Origin: Saccoglossus kowalevskii
Taxonomy: Eukaryota > Hemichordata > Enteropneusta > Harrimaniidae
Length of the DNA: 41,943 bases
Reading direction: 5' to 3'
Assembly (NCBI RefSeq): GCF_000003605.2
Contig: NW_003111473.1
Span: forward strand, 93,287 to 135,229
Positions 1-23,985 of this stretch are shown piece by piece. The notes beneath the pieces were generated by a model. It worked only from the letters and a program-made list of their open reading frames with translations, was not told the origin of the DNA and did no database searches. The position numbers and the translations under genes are program-made. Numbering within the stretch: position 1 is the first letter of the stretch; the number at the start of each line of letters is the position of its first letter.

Positions 1-1621
1 TAAATAGAAGGCACATCAACCTCAAGGTACAAATCATTCAAAGTACCTTAATGGCAATTCGGTGACCACTTTAATGATGAAATTCGTCCGATAGCTTGGG
101 CCCCGGTGACGCTGCTTGCGGCTTTAATTTTCTGTTATTTTTGTCTGTGATTGGATAAAAAAAAAAAACGAACTACGAATACTCCAAGACTTCATTAAAA
201 AATAAAATCGTTTTTGTAGGATGCAAACTTTTTTAGGTCAAACCCTCCCCCACCCCCAAACTAAAGCAAATAAGTTTTTTATCTGACATCGATCTTTTGA
301 TGTCGTCCCTAATGTGTCTCATGAAATGTCAACACTACAGCTTGTGTTATTAGTAAATAACTGGTTTTCTGAAATAAGATTACAATAGTACTCATTGATT
401 CACTCAAAAGTCTGTGAATTTAAAATATAATGTATTTGCTGAAATATCAAAATAATGAAATTAAATACTAGTAAAATTAAATGTTTTATAGTAAATACAC
501 TTTGTCATGTTAATTGCTCAGGTTTTCATATACAATGTAGTTATACCCCATGTAGGTTACCACAGTAGGTTACCACAAGATTTTGCTATTTCACTGCAAA
601 CATGTGCATTTACTTGCTGTTAACAACTCGTATGATTTAAACAAGATACCATTAAAAAGGGCGTCTAATAAGGGACTTCAATATTCAAACTTTGGTTTTT
701 GTATTGTTATTACAAACCTTAGCTCTTTAATGTGTTCTCCACATTGCTACAAAGTAACAATTCATTATGTGGTGTGATTTAAATAAAATAGTGAAGGTGT
801 CCAGAAATGATCCAGTCACTTGTCAGGTTTGATCAGTTTGTGTTGTGCTAATCAAAAGCAGAAATCCACATAATTTAACAAACTAACACACAATATAAAA
901 TGGTATCCCATAATGCATATGTATTGCAAAGTTGTAGCAATTATTTTTACCTTGCACTAGATATTTTCGCTACACATTAGCATATCACCATCAATGGAGT
1001 AGGATTTGGATCTGTGGATGATTGTGTGTCAAAATAATGATAAATAAGTGGAAAACAATTTGAATCTAAGATAAAGCACAATTTCTTGTGATGACTACAG
1101 CCATGCACTCACGTGACACCTTGCACTGCTATGCATTCCAGATTTCTGATTTGGTTATAGAGATAAGCTTCCAGTCTAATCATTTATATACTAATTAATA
1201 TTCACATTAAGATGCTCAATTCTTCAGTAATTGTCTTGTCTGACTTTGTGTGTGCTGTGTTTTATGTACACTATCTCTGGACTCTTCATTTTAATACTAT
1301 TCATCTATAACTACCTTGTAAATATCAAGGAATATGCAGAGACTAATCTGTGTAATCTGTTTTCACCATCTAATAAGTTTTTAATTTTATAATATATGTA
1401 CGAATGGCTTAAATTTAAAAATGTCTACTAAAAGTTACAGTTGTCCTGTCTTAAAATTCACAGATATATGTTTGGCAATTAAAACATTTTCATATAAAAT
1501 GAAGAATATCACATGTTGTACACACATGTTCTAATCTGTTTAAAATATTATGTCAGCCTCTGAGATAGTGTACATGTGTTTATGTGTGTCTAACATGTTG
1601 TGTTCCTGTTCTTGTTTTCAG
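1..1621 (+). other. Probable intron of a gene entering from the left; no exon recognised
   Basis: AT-rich sequence with no open frame that looks coding. It ends in a pyrimidine-rich tract and AG just before the first terminal exon at 1622, so it is probably the last intron of the tetraspanin-like gene. A short direct repeat, GTAGGTTACCACA-like, occurs twice at about 552-580. The 64-codon open frame at 583-777 has no recognisable features and is probably chance. Confidence 0.4.
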
Positions 1622-1669
1622 TTGATTGGAATTACATTTGCTATCGTCCTGTTCTGTTACATAGATTGA
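1622..1669 (+). CDS. Tetraspanin-like alternative terminal exon A (partial gene)
   Basis: After a good acceptor (pyrimidine tract ending TTTTCAG at 1621), frame 0 reads LIGITFAIVLFCYID and then TGA at 1667-1669. A hydrophobic stretch ending in a cysteine and a very short tail is how the fourth transmembrane helix of tetraspanins finishes, and those genes often encode it on a short last exon. An AATAAA at 1753-1758, 84 bases after the stop, would let this exon act as its own 3' end. The upstream exons are outside the window, so the family call rests on 15 residues plus the matching exon B. It could also be the end of another multi-pass membrane protein, or a decayed duplicate of exon B. Confidence 0.4.
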   Translation: MIGITFAIVLFCYID

Positions 1670-1752
1670 AACTAAGTAATGTTACAACTAGCTTCCTAGA
1701 GTGACAGGCAAAGATCAAGGTCGTTTAATTTCCTTCATATAGTTGTGTTTAA

Positions 1753-1758
1753 AATAAA
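1753..1758 (+). terminator. Candidate polyadenylation signal for terminal exon A
   Basis: AATAAA lies 84 bases after the stop codon of terminal exon A and before exon B. It would produce a transcript ending between the two alternative exons. AATAAA is common by chance in DNA this AT-rich. Confidence 0.35.
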
Positions 1759-1863
1759 AGCAATGTAGATGTGATGAAGCCAGCCCAGGATGGACAGTTG
1801 CTTATCATTTTTAACATAACCATATGTTAGGAAATTAAGCAACCTTAGAACTTGAAGGGTGTA

Positions 1864-1966
1864 TGCTGTATTTGCTCTAATAGAAGTGTATTGTATATTG
1901 GATAATTATAATACATCACACACGTATTTTATTTACACATGTGATACAAACAGAGCAAATACAGTA
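1864..1966. mobile_element. Short MITE-like element with TA flanks
   Basis: The left end reads TGCTGTATTTGCTCT and the right end, reverse-complemented, TACTGTATTTGCTCT, so they are inverted repeats of about 15 bases with one mismatch. The dinucleotide TA flanks each side (1862-1863 and 1967-1968). About 103 bp with no coding capacity. This is the form of a miniature Tc1/mariner-class element. It sits between the two terminal exons of the tetraspanin-like gene. Similar ends occur at about 31741 and, more loosely, at 17659. Confidence 0.5.
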
Positions 1967-2024
1967 TATTAATTTATTGAAAGAATATTAACTTGATGTG
2001 CTTCTTGTTTTTATTTTTCTACAG

Positions 2025-2090
2025 TTATTGGGATTGATCTTTTCTCTGGCTCTCTTCTGTGAAGTCAGGAAAGAAGGAAAATATGTTTAA
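2025..2090 (+). CDS. Tetraspanin-like alternative terminal exon B (partial gene)
   Basis: A strong acceptor (TTTTTATTTTTCTACAG ending at 2024) is followed in frame 0 by LLGLIFSLALFCEVRKEGKYV and TAA at 2088-2090. The 12-residue hydrophobic run, a cysteine at the membrane edge and a short basic tail are typical of the end of tetraspanin helix four. Both exons start in phase 0 with a Leu-(Leu/Ile)-Gly motif, so one upstream donor could use either: exon A gives an almost tailless protein and exon B a basic nine-residue tail. The gene body lies to the left of the window. The fit is better than for exon A, but still rests on 21 residues. Confidence 0.5.
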   Translation, partial: LLGLIFSLALFCEVRKEGKYV

Positions 2091-5000
2091 ATATCAAGGA
2101 ATGATGGATCAAATCATAACATGCATTTGTAATCAGTTTTTTTAAAGTACTGTTTTCTTTAATGTTCTTCTCTTTATTTCCCCATAAACAGAATATTTGT
2201 TAAAATGCATATAATTTGGTGTTTAATATTTTCTGTAAGTCATACATGTATATCAATGCAAGACTGAGAAATTTGATTTTTAAGTTTGTTTCAAATAAGA
2301 AGCTAAGCACAATTGATTCGCAGGTAACTGAACATGAACGCTGCTAGAAAGAAATTGAAGTATTCTTGTATTTAAGCTAAGTTGACAGGTTGCTTCTGCA
2401 TTGATATATTGTTTGAAAAACATAGTGGAACCCAAATTAAAAGTAGGTAATTATTAATTACTGAAAATTTATTGAGTTTTAGAATGAAATGGATATTTTT
2501 GTATTAGCTTTTCTCAGATTGTATTTGTTTGTACTGATGATAGTGTTTAGTTTCTTCATACATGTGTATTTGTGAAGAAAACAGAGGATTTTATTTGTAA
2601 ATGAGTCTATTGCTTTAGATAGGTAATCATGAATAGTCATTGTTTGGACCAGTAGTTGAATATTCTGGTCCACAATATTGATTTCACAATTGTTTTTTTC
2701 TAATGCTGAAGTTGTGCATCGCATTTTCTGTACTGGAAGCAATAATATTATCCCTGATATATTCTTGTTTGATGTGTTTTTATTTGGTAAAAATTTGTGA
2801 CGAGTTGGCCCACAAATGGCTGATTTGATATCAATCTTGTTTCAAAAAATTCAAATTAAGTTTAATAAGTTCAGTTAAAGTATAGGAAGAAGTTTGAAAT
2901 GCTTTCCAAGAACAAAATTAAGCAGTGACATGATTATGCCTTTCGATTTACCTCATTATCACACTACCGGTACATTCTTTATCAAAATTCACCAATTTTT
3001 AATTTGTATATCCATTCAAATATTCAAAAAAACATTCATATTGAGAAATCTTCAATGACTAATTGATTTACCTGCAATGTTTTTCCGTTATTTCATGACC
3101 TTTTACATGAATACCTAATTATGAATATAAATATGGTAATCATTCAGGTTTTGTGAGGCTGAAAACATATCTCTGACTTGTATCATCCATTTGAACTTTT
3201 CTAGATATTGTGATGTGTAATACTCTTTTTACATCTGACATTATTTTAATGTTCTTGCTATTTTGGTTTTTTTTTCTTTTTTTATATTGAAAATACTAAG
3301 TTATATTTTTTATTCATTTTTCTATAGCAACAAAATGGTGTATTAATACGGTATGTGTATGAATGTGTATGTGTATGAATGTTTAATTCGGAATCACAAA
3401 TGAGCTGCTCCAAATGTATCATTAATTTGTTGCATCTAGAGAAGTATTATGTTTCTCAATCAGCTATTGTTTGTTTGTTTACGTGCACATTGTTTTACCA
3501 CTTCTTGGAAAATATTTAAAATTTATCACCGAGTATAAAATCTTTTCTAATCTATTTTAATGGTTCTTTACTGTATATTACCAATTCTGTACTTTTATCA
3601 CCTTTAGTTGTATAATAAAATGGTTGTTGAATGTAAACTCTCCTTTGATTTGCTTATATATGTAAATGACATGTACAAATGTTATTATTTGTTTGGCCCA
3701 TTCATGATAACAAACTATGTATGTCATTGTAATATAACACTTCATTACGTACTAATTGGCAAATGGTACAAAACAATATTTGCAGACAGGGGGGGTAGTC
3801 TCTAAAGGCAATCTTGCGCATAATAAGCGCAAACAGATCTTAAGTGGATACATTGGGAAATGTTATGCTCTTGTGATTTAAAAGTCTCTTTTGAGTGAGT
3901 GTTTCTTAATTATGCCACGAAAATAACAATGAAATTGAAAGATTCAAATCAACAACCCGTTGCATTGCTAATGCACACGCAGGGTGTGTGGTAATTTACA
4001 CAAGTACAAAAGATGTATTGTTCACTTTGTCATTTGTCATGAATAATCCAATTCATTCCACTTGACATTGAAATGATACCTTTAATTCCTTTTATTTTCC
4101 CAGAACCTCCATAAGCAATAGCAATACATGTAGCTCAGTCATTAGTTGATGCTGTGAGTTTGCACTCCTATCTTGGAAAATATATTTTTGAGTCCATAGT
4201 TTAGGAAGAACGTAAGTAGCACCGCTCAGCTAAGCAGGTGATCAATGAGGGATGGAGTGGCCTGTCATTCTGTCTGTCATTACACATACATTGTTATTTG
4301 TATCAATGATCAGAACAAAGGGTCACATAGTCAGCATTTTGTAAATTTCACAAGTCAAGTATGTAAATTACAATACATGTCAGGACAGTACTAGTATTTA
4401 AGTGGTCGGGGATCATAGTACATTAAGCTATATACAAACACATGAATGCTTGAGGCTACTGAGTAACACCAACATGACCTCACAGGGTTGCATGTCAGTA
4501 TGATACAAAACGATAAGTTCATTTATCATTTCAGTGTCACAACTTTATGTCAAACTGTTTATATTTGATTTAATGTTAAAGGGGAAGTGCAGACTAATAG
4601 TATGATATTCTAATATGAAAGATATCCACAGATGCAGAGGAATACAGTTTACATCTTGTCTGTTTAACTTTTGTTCTATAAATATTCAGTCTACTTTATA
4701 ATAAATTAGTATATGGCATACTATCATGTGGTGGGTCTTTCTAACACAAAACTGACAATGAATCAGAGGGTGGTCGTGGAAAAGTTGAACATTCCTCATA
4801 TAAGTACTGCATATTTATAAGTTTGCATTTAAAAAAAAAAAACAGGACAAAACTGGTACATCGTGGCCGAATGTTGCCGAGATCGTCATGTCTCAGCAAT
4901 GTCCAGCAGATTACACAATTTTAGTATATAACATGTTGTATACATAGTATACTCACATAGTTGAAGTATATGGATATACGCTGCTGTTTTGACCCTCATT

Positions 5001-5583
5001 TTCACGGTCAAGCCAATCTTTTTTATCCCAATTGTAAAGTTTTCGGCCGTTTTAGGAAATTTTTAGGCAAAACCGCCAATTTTTGAGCAAAAAGCGCCCC
5101 TAACCTCGATCCTTTTGGGTCCAGTTTTTAACTGGCTTCGGAGTATCCCACCCGAAACCCAAATGAGTAATCCCCAACATAACTTATTCTGAAATTTCAC
5201 GTGATGCTAATTGTGCAAACATGCGACAATGTTGTGACCTATAACGTGTGTCGCATGTTTAAAATGCACATTCAATTTGTTATAAACACGTTGTCATGGT
5301 TTTAATCCAACTAATCCTTGTGTCCAGGGTTTATTCATTTATTCTATATTTGGAACCTATTTTTTAACTAACGTTTTACTATTATCTTTTTCTCAGATAA
5401 GGTGTGTTTTGATTTTTATAATACTAATGTTGTCCTTCATTCTATTTTGTAAATATTTTATACTTTGGAAGTAAAATCTATATTATCCCCATATTTATAC
5501 ACGAACTATATTCATGAATTTAATTTTCAATTTGGTCATAACACAAAGTTAACAACGATTCCAACAGGCTGTGGCGCGACTAG
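2091..5583. other. 3' UTR then intergenic DNA; no gene seen
   Basis: The first part is presumably the 3' UTR of the tetraspanin-like gene; possible AATAAA signals are frequent, for example near 3614. The rest is AT-rich with no recognisable exon on either strand. A more GC-rich patch at about 5000-5170 looks like a decayed interspersed repeat of unknown family. Confidence 0.5.
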
Positions 5584-5591
5584 TGACGTCA
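5584..5591. promoter_or_regulatory. CRE palindrome upstream of the aspartic protease gene
   Basis: A perfect TGACGTCA, the consensus site for CREB/ATF bZIP factors, lies 60 bases upstream of the start codon at 5652. A second copy occurs just after exon 1. The position suits a promoter element, but the transcription start is unknown. Confidence 0.4.
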
Positions 5592-5651
5592 TACTGCCAT
5601 ATGCTGACTGCAGTTTTATTAGAGAGTACTATTTGTGCCATAATTGACACA

Positions 5652-10332
<4,681 letters not shown>

Positions 10333-12412
10333 TATTCTACAGTATACCAGTTAAATGGCGTCATTTTACATACTCTACGATTTTAATATATGCAATGCAG
10401 TTTGCACTACTCACTGTGGATTTATGAATATATATAAATATATATCAGTTTTATTTTTAAAAATGGTCCAATTTAACTGCATACTGCCCTCTGTGGACTC
10501 TCTCCGTTTATACTGTTCTTTCGTTTTTAACCAACATATCTTGTCATCTGAATTGCAATTTCCCAGGCGATTAACTCAAAGCAAGTGCGAAGTAAAATGA
10601 CGTCATCTGATATTTAATTGCTGAACTTCATACATTATAGTGATTGGGAATATTTAGGCGGAGACTTAATTGCAATTCAATTCAACTCAACTGAACAGAA
10701 AGCTTTCATCTGACTATATTTTATCATTGTTATGGGACATTCAAAATAGTGTGCATGGCCAGTAATTAAGTTGTTTCGTTTTTTAGATGAGAATCCAGTT
10801 TCTATGATGCAAGGTAATATCCCAGGAGAGTTGATGTATTTTATGACCATGTAAATGCTGTGCTGTCATGAGAAATTGTTAAGCAATTTTTAGAATTTAA
10901 TATAGTATCAGAAAGAAAATTGTGTATGTATATTGTACATTAAAGAAATTCTCTTGCATTTGAACTTTACTTAGTAAACAAAGTGCTAGATATACATCAG
11001 TTCTAAAGTAAAATATCAATTTTGTGCCTATACCATGTATATCAAACGTGGCGGGGTCAAAGCCTTTACATTGAAATTTGGGAGAGTGTCAAATAAACTG
11101 GCAATAGCAGCTGATAATACGCAAACTTTGTGATCAATAAAAAACATCCTAATATAATGCATTTTTTTTAATGGTACCATCTTGTAATTGAATGCCCCAA
11201 AACCATCTCACTTGTAGAAATAATGCCCACCCGAGAGATTTCGTATTGAGTTTCCTACCGTCCGAATTATTCGACTATTTTCCATGGAGTAAAAAAAAAT
11301 GAAATCTTGCATTTTAATCAATGCGATAAATTTACATCAGACTCAACCAAGAAAACCATTGTATTCAAGTGGATAGTGGCCATTTTGTTAGTATTATAAC
11401 TCTTACCGTATGTTCCCATGGCAGATGTGCCTCATGTCAAATTGCAAAAAAAATCATAAATTGAGAATGATGTAACAGTAGTACTTTTTGTTCTGAATTA
11501 TTTCATAAATCAAGATTTTAAAGCATTAAAAAATGAAATCCCATGGAATTTTTTTAATAATTATTTTTGCAAAAAATATTGGGACAAGCTTTTCAAAACA
11601 AGTCCGACGCACATAAAATAGCTCCATGATTTACACAATACATAAACCAATTATCACGACAAACTCTCAAAAATGTAGTAGTTTAAAGTCCTATTTAAAT
11701 TTACTGACAATGACTTAAAGGACAGACTCTGAAATAGGACAACGTGACCCTATGTGCTGGCACAGGTTTATTATTGGAAACTCCCGCTTGAAGGCATTTA
11801 TCGAATACAACAGCCTGTAAATCACACAAGCACGATTTAAAAGTGTGATTATTAGTTCTACCTTGAAAAACTGACAAAATTGAACATTTCGGCTGAAATG
11901 CACCATGAAAGTGCATTAATTTATGCAAATGTTGAACGCATCATTTTCTTAGGAATAATTCAATGCATACCACACGACACTGCACGACATTAAACTACAT
12001 GGTGGTTCAGAGATATTTCTTCTCCTTAAAACAATTACATCCAATACAACAAAAATTGCATAGCTTTAAAGTATCCATATCTTTATCCCATTTATATAAA
12101 CAATGAAAGCAAATCATTATTCACCAGCATAGGTAATATTATAAATCATATCTTTCAATTATTTTAAAATGTATACACTTCACCATTTATCAAAATCATT
12201 GTAATTTTTTAGGACAATATTATAGTTGTCATAATACAAACTAAACAGATTCTTTTATACGACTCAGATACTGAAAGCATGATTACCGGGTATATGATAC
12301 AACAACACAGTTAAGAATTTGCAATAATTATTTTTTTAATAAATGACTTGCATGAAGAAAAAAAAAATTATTAGGAGTTGTTCAAGGAAGTGAAAATGTC
12401 CTTGCTCCAATA
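10333..12412. other. Intergenic region between convergent protease genes
   Basis: It begins with the 3' UTR of the + strand protease. Candidate polyadenylation signals are AATAAA at 11092-11097 and 11136-11141. A CRE-type TGACGTCA lies at 10598-10605. The remainder is AT-rich with no recognisable exon. The overlapping open frames on the minus strand at 11701-11928 show no family resemblance and no splice context. Confidence 0.5.
11136..11141 (+). terminator. Candidate polyadenylation signal of the + strand aspartic protease
   Basis: AATAAA about 800 bases after the stop codon at 10332; another copy lies at 11092-11097. Either could end the transcript. No downstream GU-rich element was tested. 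Confidence 0.3.
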
Positions 12413-12418
12413 TTTATT
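12413..12418 (-). terminator. Candidate polyadenylation signal of cathepsin D
   Basis: The plus strand TTTATT reads AATAAA on the minus strand, 82 bases after the cathepsin D stop codon at 12500. This is a typical spacing for a short 3' UTR. Confidence 0.5.
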
Positions 12419-12499
12419 GGTAAATAGACTTTAAAGAAACTTAACAATTGGGTTTTGAGACGGTAAACTGAATATGAAAAGACAATGATTAAGCAGAGT

Positions 12500-20818
<8,319 letters not shown>

Positions 20819-20906
20819 TTCTTGGGTAAAACAGACGCACCAAAACAGAACCAACTCCCTGGACACAAACAAGACTTAATTGATCACAAGGCAAAGTGGC
20901 TCACAA

Positions 20907-20932
20907 TCACGTGTTAGAAATTGTCATGTGAT
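20907..20932 (-). promoter_or_regulatory. E-box and M-box pair upstream of cathepsin D (candidate TFEB/MITF sites)
   Basis: TCACGTG at 20907-20913 contains the palindromic E-box CACGTG. GTCATGTGAT at 20923-20932 contains TCATGTGA, the M-box form bound by MITF. They lie about 90-115 bases upstream of the cathepsin D start codon, in promoter range. TFEB-family factors bind CACGTG-centred CLEAR elements in lysosomal gene promoters, and cathepsin D is a known target in vertebrates. The outer bases are not the full GTCACGTGAC consensus, so the assignment is an inference. Confidence 0.5.
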
Positions 20933-21539
20933 ACGGTAATGGAACTCCGCCAATGGCTGTATCCCCTCTGGTGACATACAATGTCATCTCATCACATTGA
21001 GCAAACGGCAGAATGGGGAGATTGAAGCGCATAGTACTCAATAATTTACACGGATAATCTCAAAGTATCAAGCAATATGTCTCAGAATTAAATGCTTTCA
21101 ATTTCTTGTTTTCATAAGCAAAGAAAATATTATTCAGGGGTGGTTGATCAATATGTTCAACAGCCACTACTGTATGATTGTTATAACTTTGTGTGAATTC
21201 TATATGTTTTCATTAGAGATGGAATAGCATATTGAGATTTTATTTTTCCTTTTCAAATTATCACAGACGTAACCAGAGCCACAACAGACCATAAAGACTA
21301 TGCTGCAATGCTCCAATCATTGTGTCACCGCAGATGGCGCTCTCCGGGTTAAGTGAGGTCATAGTTCGGATTATTGGTACCTATCTCTAAGATACTTTAC
21401 ACGAATATATATATATATAGTTTATTTACAAAATACAAAATAATATTATGCAAAATAGATAATTGTATGAGTTTTCAGGCTTATTTATCTAAATATGTAT
21501 TTAATTGAAGATTATTCTGCACAACTGCGAACGAGGTGC

Positions 21540-21659
21540 ATCTGGCTGTAGTTGCAAAATGGCGACCTGCGAGTCTCCTATTGTTATGTTCTAGTCAATA
21601 GTTGGTAATATAGCCTGGTCGATGTTGCATCCCATTGTTTCTGCTGACAGGTGTATCAA
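21540..21659 (+). other. Candidate non-coding first exon of SETDB1
   Basis: The first coding exon of SETDB1 appears to begin at an acceptor six bases before its ATG, so a leader exon must lie upstream. This stretch has AAAATGGCGAC at 21556-21566, a match to the YY1 site common just inside transcription starts, and a GTAAGA donor at 21660. Another donor-like GTGTAT begins at 21651. The short open frame from that ATG ends after about 11 codons and would be an upstream ORF. There is no transcript evidence; other positions are possible. Confidence 0.25.
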
Positions 21660-22045
21660 GTAAGAGGTCAGTAAACATGAAATTCTGGTTGGATAACTTC
21701 GTTACGGCTAATACCGAAAGTTACCCAAGTTTAAACCAAGCTCCGTTCACAGTCCTAAGTTGTTGGACTGCGCTCCTTTTTTTGTGAATCTGCCGGTAAC
21801 AAATGATTACTCTAATTACGATCATTTAATCGTAATTTTACGTGTCGCTATGTGACAAATTGCAACAGTTTATTGTTATGTGTATATATGCGTCGTTTTC
21901 TTCGACAGAATTTTTGATCCGCGGCGTACGTAGGGCTCCACGTAATATCACGATCGTCAAAATAGTCGTGTTCAGCCATAGCTGCAGAACTGCAGCTAGT
22001 TCAGCCACAGTCACTTGGGGGCTGAAAATGTGTTCAGCCATGGTT

Positions 22046-23250
22046 CAGGCTACGAGGTATGTACGGGTACCTCAAAAGCGTATCTGAGGGCGAGTTATGC
22101 ATGTAATATCGATTCTTTTGTTTTATTACTAGTTCTATAAATAAAATCCATTAACTTAACAGTAAACCTGGTTTTTATTGGGGAATATTTGGAGATGTCG
22201 ATAGAACGAATTAAGTGAGAAGCTAGGTTCAGGTTCAGAGTTGTCAGGGCCAATATTCAATCTGTTGTTCAGTCATCTTCGCCAGCCAAGGACCATTTAT
22301 AAGGCTGAAGCCTCTACATTTGTTCTTGGGCCGGTTATGAATGGCTGGGTTCAGCGAAACCACCTGATTCGGACGATGTCGTTCAGTATACTTACTATAG
22401 TTTCAACATTGTGATCTAACGTACACACTTTGTGATACCAGGAGATGGAGAACAAGTTTGATTGTGGTCGGTATCATTTCATTTCTTGGTGCCATTCAGG
22501 TGTTCATTATTAATCATTGTCGTTGAAAGAACGCAATCTTGAGTTGGACTGTACTATTTCTGATTGACTGTGGATTATTTAAAAGGTATAAAATGTTACA
22601 AATTTGCTAAAACTTATTAACAACAAATGGATATATAAAATTCGTTAAAAATCTTACAACAATTCAGAACTACTCTTTTTTTTATTTATTTGTTGTGTCG
22701 CTTCAAGTAAAATACAACTCTGATACTGCTCAAAATACATGACCAATATTCAGTGTGAGTGATGTCATCATTCTTTGTGGTTCTCGTACTGCTCAAAATA
22801 CATGATTAATATTCATCAAAGCTATACATTTACATAGAAATTTCAAAAACTTTGAAGTAGTCAGGTCAGTGCAACACTTTAAATAACTTTTCTCATTTTT
22901 TGATGTGTTTCCCAAGCTTTCCAGTTTTATTCACAATATAAAATTCAGTATTCTGAATGCCCTGAACAAAGTCCTGAAATCCCTCAAAACATGGTATTTT
23001 TTGTTGACATTGTGCTATGTAAATAAACTTCTTGGCAACCAAAATTAAAAAATTCAATAGTTGCGACATTAAATTATCTCCCAATAAACAGAATTACTCT
23101 GTAATAATACGACGTGGTGATGATGACTGAACGTGAACGGTATTTCCTTTGGAGGTGGTGCTGAATTCGATAAAAGGATAAAATAAACAGTCAGAACAGC
23201 AGTGAAGTATAAAAATGACAAGTGAACTGCTGGCGTAGCAGATTTTTTCA
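22046..23250 (+). repeat. Interspersed repeat of about 1.2 kb, copy 1
   Basis: Blocks here match 39060-39825 in the same order and orientation: CTCAAAAG(C/T)GTATC, AATAAAATCCATTAAC, ACCAGGAGATGG, CATTGTCGTTGAAAGA, CACAAATTTGC-like and GAATTCGATAAAA(G/A)GATAAAATAA. Copy 1 is longer because other repeats lie within it, including 22274-22378 and a 30-bp direct repeat at about 22722 and 22788. No protein-coding potential is visible, so the class (non-autonomous transposon or LTR remnant) is undetermined. Confidence 0.6.
22274..22378. repeat. About 107-bp interspersed repeat, copy 2
   Basis: It matches 9980-10086 over its whole length, from CATCTTCGCCAGCCAAGGA to ATTCGGACGATG, in the same orientation, with scattered substitutions. 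Confidence 0.6.
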
Positions 23251-23985
23251 GCGGGCGCAAAAAAGTTGCATACACCAAACCTCCACCCCTGGTATACAGT
23301 TACGAAAGGGCTACCAACATCCCCCGACACTTTCCCCCACTTGTTTAACCGATTATCAAAACATCAGACTCGGTATGCCTTTGATGTATATGTGACTGTA
23401 TTCAGACTATTCCATTGCCTTTGTAGGTAATTATCACACAACACAAATAACTACACAACATGAAGGCCCACATCTTCAATGGAATGTAACATTTACAACT
23501 TGTAGACATAATCTGTGATGAGGGATCATCGCTTAATTAAACATTGTCAGGGGAAATTGATTTTAGCTCGACAGTTCAAAATAAGCAGCTTACAACTTAT
23601 TGTTTTGTTTTATTTTGATGCATTCAAAAATACAAACTATGTCAGTTTTCGAAATTGCTTTTTTTTGGGTTCTTGGCTTACTTCATAATAATAACATACA
23701 AAAGAATTGACAGTACACGCAGACTTGATTTGTGTGGCATCTGCGTACGTACATGCAGATTAACAGCAGACATCAGTGTTATGGCTTGCGTGCCCGCACA
23801 ACTCGTCCTCAGATATGTTTTTGAGGCACCTGTAAATAAATGAGGCTACACCAAGTTTGAGCTAAGATTAGAGCTAATCCCATATGTTTGCATGGGAGAG
23901 AAGTTAGTGCGGGCTATGGAACACCCAAACTTGTCCAAATGTCATTTTAGCCATGATTACTCGGTACAGTAACCAGGAAGGTATA

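Noticed and set aside
11701..11928. Two overlapping minus-strand open frames between the protease genes
   Set aside because: Short, overlapping in different frames, with no family resemblance, splice context or codon pattern.
21838..22087. Complementary open frames on both strands upstream of SETDB1
   Set aside because: They overlap the start of the interspersed repeat and have no recognisable protein similarity.
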